In this document: piece after piece, positions 12,347-23,298 of the stretch
Position numbering within the stretch: the first letter of the stretch is position 1
How the letters are laid out: each line of letters starts with the position of its first letter
Assembly: GCA_031761405.1 (NCBI GenBank)
Contig: JASEVX010000013.1
Coordinates: 47,314,143-47,378,142, forward strand
Source: Serripes groenlandicus
Lineage: Eukaryota; Mollusca; Bivalvia; Cardiida; Cardiidae
Length of the DNA: 64,000 nt
Reading direction: 5' to 3'
Program-made: the position numbers and the translations under genes
Notes under the pieces: model-generated
The model's database searches: none
The model's input: only the letters and a program-made list of their open reading frames with translations
Told to the model about the DNA's origin: nothing

Positions 12347-12535
12347 CGCTTTCTGACGCCTCTGCAGCAGACGACTTTTGAAAACGTTGTGGCAAAAGTA
12401 GGAATTGCTCATTACGAGCAATTTTTCCTTTTGCCACAATGTTTTCAACTCTATTCAATAATTCAAATCTCATTTATAGAACATTTCCATAATTTGACTA
12501 ACTGTGTTTTAATGTCGCCTGCTGCATATGTACAC
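12347..12535. mobile_element. MITE related to the TTAACCCTTTCCC family
   Basis: Contains the family's 'ctgcagcagacgactttt' and its inverse 'ttttaatgtcgcctgctgca'. The centre is a hairpin 'aattgctcattacgagcaatt'. The outer TTAA ends are eroded. Confidence 0.5.
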
Positions 12536-13021
12536 GATACAAGATATTAATTTCGCAATTTAGGTCACCGGCCCATAATACAGCATACTATTAATTGTAT
12601 ACAATACATATATATTTTAATTGCAATTACGTACATATAGTACAAATAGCAAAATATAGAAGTACACAGAATATTGGTGATGTTGTAGTTTTCAATATGT
12701 CAGATAGCGTAGAGAAGATAGATTTGTTGTTAAATGATCTAAATTCCATATGAATATAAGTATTAACGATTTAACACATTGTGTATAAAAAATAGCTTAA
12801 AAGGTTAAATATTGTATACTTTCAGAGAAACAGTGTATTCTAAATCCACCAGCAGTAGACAGTGGCCTAACACACCGTATGCCGTACGTAAACACAGAAA
12901 GGTGTCAGTTATTAAGGCTTTAGTTTATTTGTTTTCAGGGACAAAATTGTACTAAGACTAATAATTGATATAACAATGCTTAACAAAATATAAAAATGTG
13001 TATCAAAGCTCTGTTCAAACT
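12536..13021. other. Non-coding stretch, nothing recognised
   Basis: AT-rich, no open frame of note. Confidence 0.35.
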
Positions 13022-13320
13022 TCTTTGAAGGCTATATTAACAAGTATTATACTTGCTTGGTTAACGTATATTATCAAGTTAAAGCTATGTTAGAGATTCT
13101 TGGAAAGCGTGTATTGTCAAGTTTAAGCTAAGGCATTCTTGGAAAGCGTATATTGTCAAGTTTAAGCTAAGGGATCCTTGGAAAGCGTTTATAGTCAAGT
13201 TTAAGCTAAGGGATTCTTAGAAAGCGTATATTAACAAGTTTTAGCTAAGTTAGAGATTCTTGTAAAGTGTATATTGTCAAGTTTAAGCTAAAGCATTCTT
13301 GGAAAGTGTATATTAAATAA
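13022..13320 (+). repeat. 39-bp tandem repeat, about 6-7 copies
   Basis: 'tggaaagcg' recurs at 13101, 13140, 13179, 13218, about 13261 and 13300, mostly at 39-bp steps. The unit contains 'tattgtcaagtttaagctaa'. The first copies (from about 13022) are degenerate. Confidence 0.85.
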
Positions 13321-13414
13321 GAGTGTAAACTAATTAGACTGTACTATTAGAGATTATTGTGGAACTCACTGTAGATTTACTCTGTATAGATCGTCACACT
13401 GTTAATATTTATAC

Positions 13415-13446
13415 AGTATATATATATGTATGTATGTATGTATGTA
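13415..13446. repeat. TATG microsatellite
   Basis: Short run 'atatatatgtatgtatgtat' continuing for two more repeats. Confidence 0.8.
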
Positions 13447-13540
13447 AATGCTGTCATTTGTGTTTATTAAAGGTGTACAGTAAGTACCATGGGCTTTCTT
13501 TTTTCAACAATGTGTTCCCTTGGTTATTTGATTGATTAGA

Positions 13541-13735
13541 CTTTAACGCTGTTTTCAGTTTTTCTGTTAATCACGATGGCCATTTCAATGACTTTACGTA
13601 CCAGTTATCACACAGCATTATTTCCAGGAAACTAACTGGCTACCTTCCCACGAAGACTATATTTAGCATAACTCTTCGCACTTTTGAATGATGTTTAACG
13701 CCGTTTTCAAGAGCGTTTCAGTTATATCACGATAG
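13541..13735 (-). mobile_element. Two SINE tail fragments
   Basis: 'ttaacgctgttttcagtttt' (about 13541) and 'tttaacgccgttttcaagag...gtttcagttatatcacgat' (about 13690). Both are the conserved 3' tail of the window's tRNA-derived SINEs, without heads. Confidence 0.5.
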
Positions 13736-13802
13736 TCAGTTTTCTAACCTTGTGTTTCCTACTGGGTCCAATTTCACCAACCGTACTTAGCGCTAAGTAA
13801 TA

Positions 13803-13960
13803 CTTAAATGTTTAAAAGCATATATCATCATTTTTATTCACCTAATAGAAATGCCCCAAAATTTCATTTCTTAACAAGTATTGTTAGTCAGCAAAGTAAC
13901 TATTTATGTCAACTTCATCCTTTACTTAAATACAGTCCTCCTTTCATTTTTCTGCTCACC
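13803..13960. repeat. Dispersed repeat with 'tactatttatgtcaactt' core, copy 1
   Basis: The segment 'ttcttaacaagtattgttag' to 'atgtcaacttcatcctttac' recurs at 22410-22600, 35080-35300 and 44455-44640 (the second and fourth are arm partners). Family unknown; non-coding. Confidence 0.55.
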
Positions 13961-13964
13961 TGTG

Positions 13965-15065
13965 CACGAAGTGCTCAAGGTGAGCTATTGTGATCACATT
14001 GTGTCAGGCGTCCGTCCGGTGTGCGTCCTCAACAATTGCCTTGTTAGCATTCTACAGGCTATATTTTGCATTAGATCTTCATGAAAGTTTATCAGAACAT
14101 CAAATCTTGGATGAGTTCGAAACTGAACCATATGAGGTCAAAAACTAGGTCACTAGGTCAAATTGAAGGAAACTCTTGTTAACACTCTGAAGGCCACATT
14201 TTCAAATTGAAACTTAATCAGAATCTGTGTCATTATGATATGTAGATCAAGTACGAAAATGGGTAATTTTGGATCAAAAAGTAGGTCACTAGGTCAAATT
14301 GAAGGAAAATCTTTTTAACACTATAGAGGCTGCAATCTTTGCTTTTTGAAATTTTGTCAGAATGTTTTTTTCTTAATGATATTTAGGTCATGTTCGAATA
14401 TAGGTCATATTGGTTCAGAAACTAGGTCACTAGGCCAAAATGAAGTGAAATCTTGTTAACACTGTAGAAGCCGCAATCTTTGCTTCAGCAGCTTAAAATG
14501 TTATCAGAATGTTTATCTAAATGATATCTAGGCAAAGCTGGAATATTTATGGAAAATCTTTTAAACACTCTGGAGGCCGCATTTGTGGCTTCAGCAGCTT
14601 GACATTTTGTCAGAATGTTTGTCTGAATTGTATCTAGATAAAGTTTGAATATGGGTCATTTTGGGTTAAAAACTAGGTCGCTAGGACAAATTGAATAGAA
14701 ATCTAATTAACACTCTGGATGCAGCATTTTTAACTTGTGTATGTTGAAACTTTATCAGAATGTTTGTCTTGGTGATATGTATGCCAAATTCGAATTTTGG
14801 TCTTGAGCTTTAAAAAAGTAGGTCACTAGTCCAAATGGAAGAATTTTTTGCTTCAACAGTTTCAAATTTGGTCAGAATTTTTCTCTTAATGATATCTAGG
14901 CCAAGTTTGAATATACTCCGGAGGCTGCATTTTTACTTTGAGCAAGTTGAAACTTTGTTAGATTGTTTGTCTTGATACTATCTAGTTCATATTCGAATAT
15001 GGGTTATATCAGGTAAATTAAAATAGGTCACTAGGCCACATGAAGGAAAATCTTGTCAATACTCT
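13965..15065 (+). repeat. ~145-bp tandem repeat array, plus orientation, runs into assembly gap
   Basis: Opens with 'gcacgaagtgctcaaggtga', seen again as a fragment at 31911. 'aggtcactaggtcaaa'-type motifs then recur at about 14145, 14282, 14422, 14672, 14819 and 15026, with one unit shortened. It is the inverted counterpart of 9230-10195. The array is cut by the N run at 15066, so its true length is unknown. Confidence 0.8.
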
Positions 15066-15265
15066 NNNNNNNNNNNNNNNNNNNNNNNNNNNNNNNNNNN
15101 NNNNNNNNNNNNNNNNNNNNNNNNNNNNNNNNNNNNNNNNNNNNNNNNNNNNNNNNNNNNNNNNNNNNNNNNNNNNNNNNNNNNNNNNNNNNNNNNNNNN
15201 NNNNNNNNNNNNNNNNNNNNNNNNNNNNNNNNNNNNNNNNNNNNNNNNNNNNNNNNNNNNNNNNN
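15066..15265. other. Assembly gap (200 N)
   Basis: Exactly 200 N, a typical fixed-size scaffold gap. Any open frame drawn across it is meaningless. Confidence 0.99.
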
Positions 15266-15400
15266 CAGAGACAAAGACAAACAGACAGATAGTCAAAGGG
15301 AGTGAGATAGAGACGGAGGGAGAGACAGATAGACAGGCAGACAGAGATAATTAGATAGACAGGCAGACAGAGATAATTAGATAGACCGATAGTTAGACAT
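15266..15400. repeat. Purine-rich (ACAG/ATAG) microsatellite
   Basis: Long stretch of 'cagacagagataattagata'-type simple sequence directly after the gap. This and the 145-bp array explain why assembly failed here. Confidence 0.8.
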
Positions 15401-16475
15401 TAAACATTTATATGCAAACAGAGACATATATATTGAACATGCAATTTGGAACAAGAAGTTTAAAAAGACTAAGAAATGTCAAATACGTCCATCAAATCTG
15501 AAGCAAATAATGGCACAATAACAAAATCGACAGGGGGTTGACTTTTTTCTAAATATCAGCAGAAAGAAAACAAAGTCACATGATAGGTCATGTGACAAAT
15601 TAGAACACACACACACACACAGTAAAAGGGAAGCAATTCAGATCGGCGCTATGTAGATTTTTTAACTCCCCAGAGTTGACGTGCCCGCAAATAGGTATGT
15701 ATCCTCGAATGCCAAGCTTCAGTGACATTTATACTTTTATCTATATACTGCAGTTAATGTAGAAAAATCAAGTTACAGCCAATTTACATGGCACTGTTGT
15801 TTTCGGTATAAAGAATAAATTGCACAAATATTATTTATGAGCAATGTTTAACATTGGAAAATATCAAAAAATAATAAAACAAAATCTCAAAACTGATAAA
15901 ATCAAACTAACATTCACAGGACATAATCTATAACCTGTAACCTAACGGAGAGGAAAACCCGTGGATGCCTTCAGATGTGTCCATTGTTTGAGACAAAATG
16001 ATGTCTCATTTGGGTCGTCGGTACAAACACATAAAATACAATGTTTTCTTTCAACAGGCTGAATTTCTAGAAGATTCATCATTTCTTTTTTAATTTACGA
16101 TAGATTAAAGCATGGCGGACAATGCACTATAACGGTTATAAGCTCGAATGGATTCCAGTGGAGCTGCATCTGATATAATTTGTTTAACTTTTCTCTTGAT
16201 CTTCCCAATCTGCCGTGTGATTCATGTTTGTAAGCTAAAAACTTCATTTTCGTAGAAACGAACAGTGAATATGTGTCACTCGGAAGGCATCATCAATCTC
16301 CGGCAAATCCGACTACCTACGAACCTCCGCGGCATTTAACTGACACGATCTGGTGAGACGATGTGGCGTCCATAAACAATTCTCTAAACTAATTGCATGC
16401 TTTTAACAGCAGATTTCTATATTGCGTAAGTGCCCCGAAATTCATTTTCCAGCTGATATCGTAATAGAAGCACTG
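15401..16475. other. Non-coding stretch
   Basis: A short (CA)n tract lies at about 15606-15620. No exon or repeat family recognised. Confidence 0.35.
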
Positions 16476-16673
16476 AACCCCCGTTTTCCCAGACACAGCA
16501 ACTATTGCAGCAGACGACTTTCAACATGTATACTTCATAAATATGGAAAATCTCTATAATTGTAGGTATAATTACTGAAAAAAGCAATTTCTCCTTTTGT
16601 CACAATGTTTTTAAAATTCATCTGTTTCATCTGCAGATGCATCAACATGCGTCTAAATTTGGGAAACGGTTAA
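16476..16673. mobile_element. MITE, TTAACCCTTTCCC family, diverged
   Basis: Left end 'aacccccgttttccc', right end 'gggaaacggttaa'. Internal 'gcagcagacgactttcaaca' and the inverse 'tttgtcacaatgttt' mark the family. Confidence 0.5.
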
Positions 16674-16844
16674 GCGACGTTTATCAGTATTTCAGCCCTC
16701 CGAGTATAATGAGGATCAAAATCAAAGCGCTTAAAACAATAATGGTATTGGGTCATACATCTATGTAAGGCGAAAATATATGGCAACGTGGATATGAACA
16801 AAGATGTTTTCTCACACTAACACCAACTTACCTATTTAAGCAGG

Positions 16845-17072
16845 TCAGATGAACGAGAAATGTAATGTATAGACGCAGATCAGCCTGAGCAGTCCGTGCA
16901 GGCTAATCCGGGCAGACACTTTCATTCTCAGGTGGATAGAGGCATAGAGAAATGATTCCTGGAACAGAAGTGTATGTCCGTGTTAGCCTGTGCGGCATGC
17001 TTATGCTGGTCTAGGTCGATTCTTTACGAAGAGTTCACACTGTTGGTTTTCTCATGGAACGGCTCAAATGAT
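16845..17072. mobile_element. Foldback MITE, 'TATGAGCCGT' family, degenerate copy
   Basis: Right end '...gttggttttctcatggaacg' then 'gctca'. Internal 'gatcagcctgagcagtccg' and 'gattcctggaacagaa'. The left terminus has decayed. Confidence 0.55.
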
Positions 17073-17489
17073 ATTATGTTCTAGGCTTGTTCACAAACGT
17101 AGTAGTCGTGGTGTTCATACAACGTATCGCGTCAGTGGTCCCTGTTATAGATAGATAAAACACAACTCCAAGATTTGTTGTTAATCACGCGGGTCAGCTG
17201 CCTAGGTCATGACAATGAAAACAGACACGCACTGTGATAATGCCATTTTATTTGGTCTAAAATCGTTCACAAACGTAACCTACATGGTGTTCGAACCATG
17301 TGTCATGCCAGTTGTCTCTGCTATATATGTAAACACAGTTTTGTACACGTTCGTCGGTTGTCTGGGACTGGTTCCCTAGTCTTCGGCGCTCAGAGCTTCT
17401 CAGGTCAGCCAGTAAAACTGGTTGTTGTTGTCCTTCCAGTATTGCTTGTGAACTGTAAGAGAAATTAATGAAACATTATTCTGTTTTGT
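17073..17489. other. Non-coding stretch, nothing recognised
   Basis: Two partial matches to each other ('cacaaacgta' with 'gtgttc') suggest an old local duplication. No gene. Confidence 0.3.
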
Positions 17490-17712
17490 TTGTTTGTTTT
17501 ATTGGGGTTTTACGCTGTTTTCAACATTATTTCAGTTATATCACAGCGACAGTTCACTTATTCATGATATCTGGGTAAAAAAACCAGTTCTAGGCTAATA
17601 AAGAGGCTTGCCAAAGTGCACTCAACCATGATCGTCGTGCCGCCACTGGGGATCGTATCCGGGACGTCCGGTTTCGAATCCCCGACGCTAACCACTCGAC
17701 TATGGTGGATTC
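17490..17712 (-). mobile_element. tRNA-derived SINE (second type)
   Basis: On the minus strand the head reads 'ccaccatagtcgagtggtta', with an A-box-like element and a B-box-like 'ggatacgatcccc'. The body contains 'ctagcctagaactgg' and the tail is the shared 'tttacgctgttttcaacatt'. Related debris: 28690-28815, 33655-33840 and 39498-39640. The overlapping open frames on both strands (17558-17896 and 17616-17864) are SINE-derived. Confidence 0.65.
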
Positions 17713-18134
17713 TTACATATCGACGAGTATATACGCAAGCCAATTGCGATTTATCAATTACATTCCCATACCCAACGAGATTTATTGGCATGCGAATATA
17801 CGAAGAAGCCTTAGCTAGCAAAGATGATCGACTACCTACGTTTAACATTACTAGACAATTTTGACCGGTTCCTGACCTTCGTGCAAAGAAATACAAATTA
17901 TGAAGTATGTGTGGGCTATTACTGCGTCTTAATGTCGATCATATAAAGTTATACTGGTTCATACCAAGTTTGGCTTATCTAAAGGTGTATAATCAAACTA
18001 TGCCTTCTGGTCTGTACAACATATAGACGGACATTGAAGGTTCTAGTAAGACTGTGCGCATGATGCATTAAGACCTTAATTTGCCAGACGCGGCTCATAT
18101 TTTGGCGTGTTATTCACCTCATCAAAGGTAAGTT

Positions 18135-18342
18135 TTAACCCTTTCAGCGCCGAATCGTTTAAAGTAGACTCTTCCTTGTTACAAATCGGGGGTCTCCATT
18201 TCTCATGTATAAACAGATGTGGACTATTTTGATAAATAAAAGGCAAACAATGCTGATTTCAGGTGAGACAGCTCATTACGAGCTGACTCACCTGAATCTG
18301 TATTGTTTGCAAAAAAATTGCCTTTGGCGCTGAAAGAGTTAA
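18135..18342. mobile_element. MITE with TTAACCCTTTCAGCGCC ends
   Basis: Left TTAACCCTTTCAGCGCC and right TTAACTCTTTCAGCGCC (reverse complement) differ at one of 17 positions. The centre holds a second inverted repeat (caggtgagacagctc / gagctgactcacctg). A decayed relative lies at 33235-33409. Confidence 0.75.
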
Positions 18343-18420
18343 AAAGAAGATTAAAATACATTTACGTGATAAAAATACAGATATTTGTATGACGAACTCA
18401 ATAAGAGAAAGTATATATAA

Positions 18421-18500
18421 CTGCCCGATTGGTTCAATCGTTAAAGTACTGGAGAGGTCTCGGGTTCGAGTACGGGACTGGTTGTATATTAGTTCTCTCC
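18421..18500 (+). mobile_element. tRNA-like SINE head
   Basis: A-box-like 'tggttcaatcgttaaag' and B-box-like 'gggttcgagtacggg' about 30 bases apart. The flanking region lacks a recognisable body and the acceptor stem does not pair, so this is a retroposed tRNA-like fragment rather than a tRNA gene. Confidence 0.5.
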
Positions 18501-18672
18501 CTTTGAGATGTACAAATATCAGGACCCGTTTAATTCTACCGATTAATAATCAATCTATAGCTTAGCATGAAACCATACCGATTAAGTGAAATAACATTTT
18601 ATATAATTCGACGCAAAGGTGCCAATCTTGGTTATAATCTAAAAATAGCATTTAATTATACATATATTCAAT

Positions 18673-18739
18673 GTCTCGTTTAAAATCTAAAAATAGCATT
18701 TGATATAGTCAAATGCAATTTTTAGATTTTAAACGAGAC
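18673..18739. repeat. 67-nt long hairpin
   Basis: 'gtctcgtttaaaatctaaaa' at the left pairs with 'attttaaacgagac' at the right. The stem is about 31 bp with very few mismatches and a short loop at 'tatag'. Confidence 0.8.
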
Positions 18740-19163
18740 TGGCCCTTTTGATTCGACGCTGAAATGTTTAATGGTCACAGTCAAATTGAAACTATCAACA
18801 GCAAAGTTAGATTAGGATTAATCAGTGTACGGGGACACGTCATGAAATATATTTACTAGAATGGTTTTGTAAAAAGGCCTCCAACACGTTTATTTTCTCG
18901 GCTGTATTTGTAACGACCAGTCTAGCATGTTCTCTTTCACAGTTAGTTATAAATACATCTAACCTGATTCTTCGTTTTACATTGACTTTGACACAAATTC
19001 TTAAAAAGTACAATTACTCTTGATGTCTCGTTTCAACATAGTTCAACTAGTACGCGCGTCGATGATGGTATCGCTCAAGGGATTCGAATGTCGCACCTTA
19101 AACCACGAGGCAGTCATATGTGATTCACAGATCAGTACCCGACTTGGTTATGCTATATTACAG

Positions 19164-19268
19164 AACAAAATAGAACAAGCGAGTGTGATGGTTTTGACAT
19201 ATTCCCCATCGCCAGCAAACTGACTTTTGATATGATGTTGCGGAGTGCTTTATCATATAAGAATGCGG
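19164..19268 (+). pseudogene. P450 pseudogene exon, frameshifted
   Basis: Follows the acceptor 'ctatattacag'. After the shift the frame reads FDIFPIASKLTFDMML, partner of the right-arm exon 48686-48816. Compared with that partner it lacks 7 nt just before 'ggttttgac', and the sequence diverges after 'aagaatgcgg', removing the splice donor. Confidence 0.75.
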
Positions 19269-19537
19269 GCTTGCTCAGGCTCATATAGAGTGTATAGGTT
19301 GTAAAAAATTGTGCTTGTGGATGATAACTAGACGAATACACATCTTTGGGCCTGGCATGCCATAGCATGTCATCCATTCAGGCACTAACCACAAGTATGT
19401 AGCCAATCAAGTATCAAAGTCACTATATTATTCGGTTCCTACAGCATGGATGGAAAAGTAGTGTTTGTGCATTGTTCCATATCCCAGTTACATGTATCCA
19501 CATTCTTCTTGCCTTTGACTTAAATGTTTACTGACAG

Positions 19538-19600
19538 TACATCACGGAGGAGCCTCTGCGACGTAACTAGAGACCACTGTCTCCTGAAGCGGGGTCCGCG
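19538..19600 (+). pseudogene. Probable 63-nt P450 exon (pseudogene copy)
   Basis: Sits between 'ttactgacag' and 'gtgagattga', in the same place and of the same length as 48314-48376 on the other arm. Confidence 0.4.
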
Positions 19601-19739
19601 GTGAGATTGAGTCTACCTCTGCCAACGAATGTGCAAGTTGTATCGGTAATTCAACTGTCGTATGATGTGTTTCATAAATGACATGGTCAGTTTACATGTA
19701 ACTATACAGATAAACTGACCTCATTATGCAATCATCCTA

Positions 19740-20000
19740 TGAGCCGTTCCACAAGAAAACCAACATGAACTCTGCGTAATATATCGACTAAGATCAGCCT
19801 GCGAAGTCCACGCAGGCTGATCCGGGCCGACACATTTCGTATCGGGGGGATAAAAGTATATAGTAATAATTCCTGAAACTGAAAATCGACAGGAGGCGGA
19901 CATTTTCTGTCCGGGTTAGCCTGCGCGACATGCTTACGCTGATCCGGGTCGATGCTTTACGCAGAGTCCACAATGATAGTTATCTGGCGTGACGGCTCAT
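19740..20000. mobile_element. Foldback MITE, 'TATGAGCCGT' family, left-arm copy
   Basis: Ends gagccgttccacaagaaaac and ...gcgtgacggctcat. It is present at the corresponding place on the right arm (47915-48175), so it inserted before the duplication. Just upstream (about 19685-19720) is a small hairpin ggtcagttta / taaactgacc. Confidence 0.75.
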
Positions 20001-20239
20001 AGAATATAGTATTGAAATAACGCGGACAGTGTAATTGTATTTTCAGAGATGTGCACTATATTATGGCTGTCCGTCGATTATTAGAAATGATGTGGATCCG
20101 CATTTTGTAAGTTGGTTTTATTTCTAGAATGTTACTGCATTACCCGGTTCAGTTTTATCTAGAATATTCGAAGAATAATAAGAGCTTTACTACTCGCCCC
20201 GGCGTCGGCATCCGGTTAAAGCTTTAGGGCAAGTTGGCA

Positions 20240-20567
20240 GTTTTATTCATAAGTTCTTGTGCTAGGGCTTTTATATTTGGAATATAGTTACATCATATAC
20301 CTGTTTTCACATTGTATGCTGAAGATGCTGAGTGTAACCTTCTTGTTTGGGGTAAAAAGCATGAAGGTGGTAAAAGTTTTAGGGCAAGTTGGCCTTTTTT
20401 TTTTTTTTTTACTTTTCTCAATAAGTACTTGTACCTTTCTTCACATCGTATGCTTAAGATGCGGGGTGAGACTTTCTTTTAGGGGTAACAACATGATTTG
20501 TGGTGGTTACTGGTTTATGACCAGATGGTATTTCCATTTCCTTTTTTACTTTTTCTCAAGTGATTAA
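20240..20567 (+). repeat. Two to three tandem diverged copies of a ~150-bp block
   Basis: 'ttcacattgtatgctgaaga' and 'cttcacatcgtatgcttaag' begin similar blocks, each running through 'ggggtaa', 'ggtggt' and 'ttagggcaagttggc'-type segments. The arm partner 47280-47690 has at least one extra copy. The 102-residue open frame here is not credible as a gene. Confidence 0.5.
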
Positions 20568-20874
20568 GCGGCGTATAGTCGAGCGCGCTGTCCTCAGACA
20601 GCTCTTGTTTTGCTAGTTTTCTGGATTTCACTTATCAAGATGAACAGATATTCTCAACATTTTTGGGAGACAAATCCAAAGTTATTTTCCGTAGACACGC
20701 TGTATATGGAACATGACTATTTTCTATCGAGAATAATTACCATGGATATGTACACACTGTATGTGTATTGGTGTTCGACAAAAATATACAAAAAAAAAGA
20801 ATGGCTAACACATCAGGTTGTCCATTTATACGTTTGTAACCTCACGTAGTAATAATTTGCCTCTTTCTTTGTAG

Positions 20875-20998
20875 CAAGTATAAATACGTGTTTGATTGTG
20901 TGTTCAAGTGGACAGCTTTAGGAAGGGAGCACCAGAAACTAATTGACTTTGTTCACAACTTCACTGGTGATATCATACAGAGCAGACGTGAACAACTT
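20875..20998 (+). pseudogene. P450 pseudogene exon (region before the I-helix)
   Basis: Acceptor 'tttctttgtag', donor 'gtgagttctg'. Encodes YVFDCVFKWTALGREHQKL and on to DIIQSRREQL, undamaged here. 124 nt, phase 2 to 0, as on the right arm. Confidence 0.85.
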
Positions 20999-21199
20999 GT
21001 GAGTTCTGCACTTTACAATCACGTTTCCGAGTTGGGGTAATGTTGTCTACGAGAACAGTGAAGAATCAGGCGAGCCTTTGAATCATCAGCAATGGCTCAC
21101 GGAAACATTCAATATCCGTCTACATGTAAGACAGGTCGAGATGCAACCTTTGAGAAATCACTAGAACTGTGATCCCATCAAGATACGCCAATGTGACTT

Positions 21200-21341
21200 T
21201 TAACCCTTTTCTACATACAACAAATCTGCAGGAGATGATGTCTTATTGATTGCTTATCATGGGCATTTCTCTTTTTGCCACAATATCATACATCGTTGGC
21301 TGCAGATGCATAAGAAAGCTTATATATGTGGGAAAGGGTTA
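21200..21341. mobile_element. MITE, TTAACCCTTTCCC family, left-arm copy
   Basis: Ends 'taacccttttctacata' and 'tatatgtgggaaagggtta', inside a P450 intron. Its partner at 45767-45910 shows it predates the duplication. Confidence 0.6.
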
Positions 21342-21842
21342 CTAAAGCGATTGCAGAAATCAACAAGACGCCCCATTATTCTACATGGATTCTAGCCTGT
21401 CAAATTAAGAGCATTACAGAGGTGTCTTTTTTCTGTTTTATACTTCATTGATTCAGGATTTCGTTTCGGAAAAAACTCACACCAAAGCCTACGTAAAAAC
21501 ACACGCATTTCAATACACACAACAAACAATAACACACAAACAAGAAACATCGCCGGTTTAAAAGTTTTAGCTTACTAGCGTCTCTATAAGAATAATTACA
21601 GGCAACTCTTCATGTTGTATTTATGGAGTATGCTTTGAATAGTTGGAGGTAGCGCCAACATGAAGCCATGTTTTCCCTTCTTGATTTGTATCTGAAGCAT
21701 CTTTACTATGGATATTTTATTATAATTAAACGTCTGGCAATACTCTTTGTTTAAAAATGTGCAAATATGGCATATAACATGTTGCAATATAAAGGAAAAC
21801 GCATCGTTAATGTTTCTAGACGCAAAGGTTTATTTGTGAAAG

Positions 21843-21978
21843 GAAAGCAGTCAGTAAGCTACAAATAAGCGCCGAAATCTTGACTTCCTGGATATATTAC
21901 TGACAGCTAAAGACGCAGAAGGCCATGGTTTATCTAATCAGGAAATACAGGATGAAGTGGACACGTTTACAGTGGGAG
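21843..21978 (+). pseudogene. P450 pseudogene exon with in-frame TAA
   Basis: 136 nt from acceptor 'tttgtgaaag' to donor 'gtttgcc'. Reads LDFLDILLTAKDAEGHGLSN and ends in the CYP4 signature EVDTFTVG. The fifth codon is TAA (21855-21857), CAA on the right arm. Confidence 0.85.
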
Positions 21979-22409
21979 GTTTGCCATCATCGTCACCACT
22001 GTTTATATGAACGGTGCTCCACCAACCTTACTTAACAACATTTATCACTTAAATCCTCTCTGGGATAGACAAAATGCCATTACATAAATATCATATGTCA
22101 CTATTAGTGTGGTTTCCAGTCTAACGCTCAAGTATTTGATACAACGCGGAAACCAAACTATGAAAATAACGTCATAACGTAAGTCACTTTGGCGCCAAAA
22201 CCGGTAAATTTCATGTAGAAATATGGTAATACGTTTAATACATTTCTTCATAAAATCACTCTATGTGATAAAAAGAATATCTCATTCGTGTTTATTTAGT
22301 ATCACTTTTAATAAACTCGTTAATAAAGCTGAATATGACACTCGCCAAGGCTCGCGGCATATCATCTTAGTAAACTCGTTTAATAAAAGCCTTAATAAAT
22401 AAATATTTA

Positions 22410-22600
22410 ATTTCTTAACAAGTACTGTTAGTCAGCAAGATACCATTTAACTATTTATGTCAACTTAGAAATGTACTTAAATACATTCCACTATTCTTGT
22501 TTTACAACATATTAGGGAAAGAAAAATGATAAAATATGATTTTAAGTATTTAAAAAGTATTATTAAGCTTAGTAAGATTGGAGAAATTCGATCCGTTGCT
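22410..22600. repeat. Dispersed 'tactatttatgtcaactt'-core repeat, left-arm copy
   Basis: Same family as 13803-13960 and 35080-35300; arm partner 44455-44640. Confidence 0.5.
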
Positions 22601-22659
22601 CCAGTCTTAGCGTATTCATTACTCGTGTAATCGACTATCTGCATACGGATCCAATAACA

Positions 22660-22906
22660 TCGAGGGCTTGGCGTGAAACGGTTGTAACTAAAATTGTTAT
22701 TTTTTACCAAGGTTAATCACCTCGTCATAAAGTCTTTATAAGCGTTAAATCATTTTTCTTAGTAAACAATGGAAATTTAGGTGCCATTGCTCGTTCTGAG
22801 CAATGGCACCTAAATTTGCATTGTTTACAAAGGGGTCAAATTTGCCCCTAAACCAGGGTTTTTCAAAATAGGTTTTTAGTTACAACCGTTTCACGGCAAG
22901 CCCACG
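22660..22906. mobile_element. MITE with ~30-bp inverted ends and a central hairpin
   Basis: Starts cgagggcttggcgtgaaacg and ends with 'ttacaaccgtttcacggcaa' plus 'gcccacg'. The centre is a perfect hairpin ggtgccattgctc / gagcaatggcacc that the right-arm copy lacks. Confidence 0.75.
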
Positions 22907-23298
22907 ACATGTAAAAACTGTTTTTCAAAAAAAAATGAAACCTTCTTTGATTTATTGGTGAATAGTGCAAAGTCTGGTTAAACTGTGCTGGCTGCTCTGC
23001 ATCCATACTGGTAGAAACATATACCTGATACATTGTGGTTAGAATTTACAACGGTTAGTATGTTAACCATCTTCGTAATTTGTATGGTCCAACATGTTTT
23101 GCGTCCATTTATACATTGTGCCTAAGTATCCGATTGTAAGGAGCAACTCATTTTCGTAGTGAGCAAATCAGACGTCTTTGTTTCGAGTTCCATTTCTGAA
23201 AACAGGCAGCCTGCTCAGATTTGTTTCTATATTTTCCGGGTTTTCTGCAGATATATCTCGGCTCTCTTTATTCTGTTTCAATGTATTTCATATTAAAG

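Noticed and set aside
15018..15354. Open frames across the N run
   Set aside because: They consist mostly of unknown residues over an assembly gap.
17558..17896. 112-residue minus-strand and 82-residue plus-strand frames
   Set aside because: They overlap each other on opposite strands across a tRNA-derived SINE.
18421..18500. Functional tRNA gene
   Set aside because: It has A- and B-box-like elements but no convincing acceptor-stem pairing. The same holds for the tRNA-like heads at 8010-8080, 23968 and 42290, which are fused to SINE bodies.
20610..20849. A 79-residue frame (MLVFWISLIKM...) with a similar frame at 46298-46495
   Set aside because: Its conservation is explained by the arm duplication; the two versions end differently, it lies in a P450 intron, and it shows no domain.
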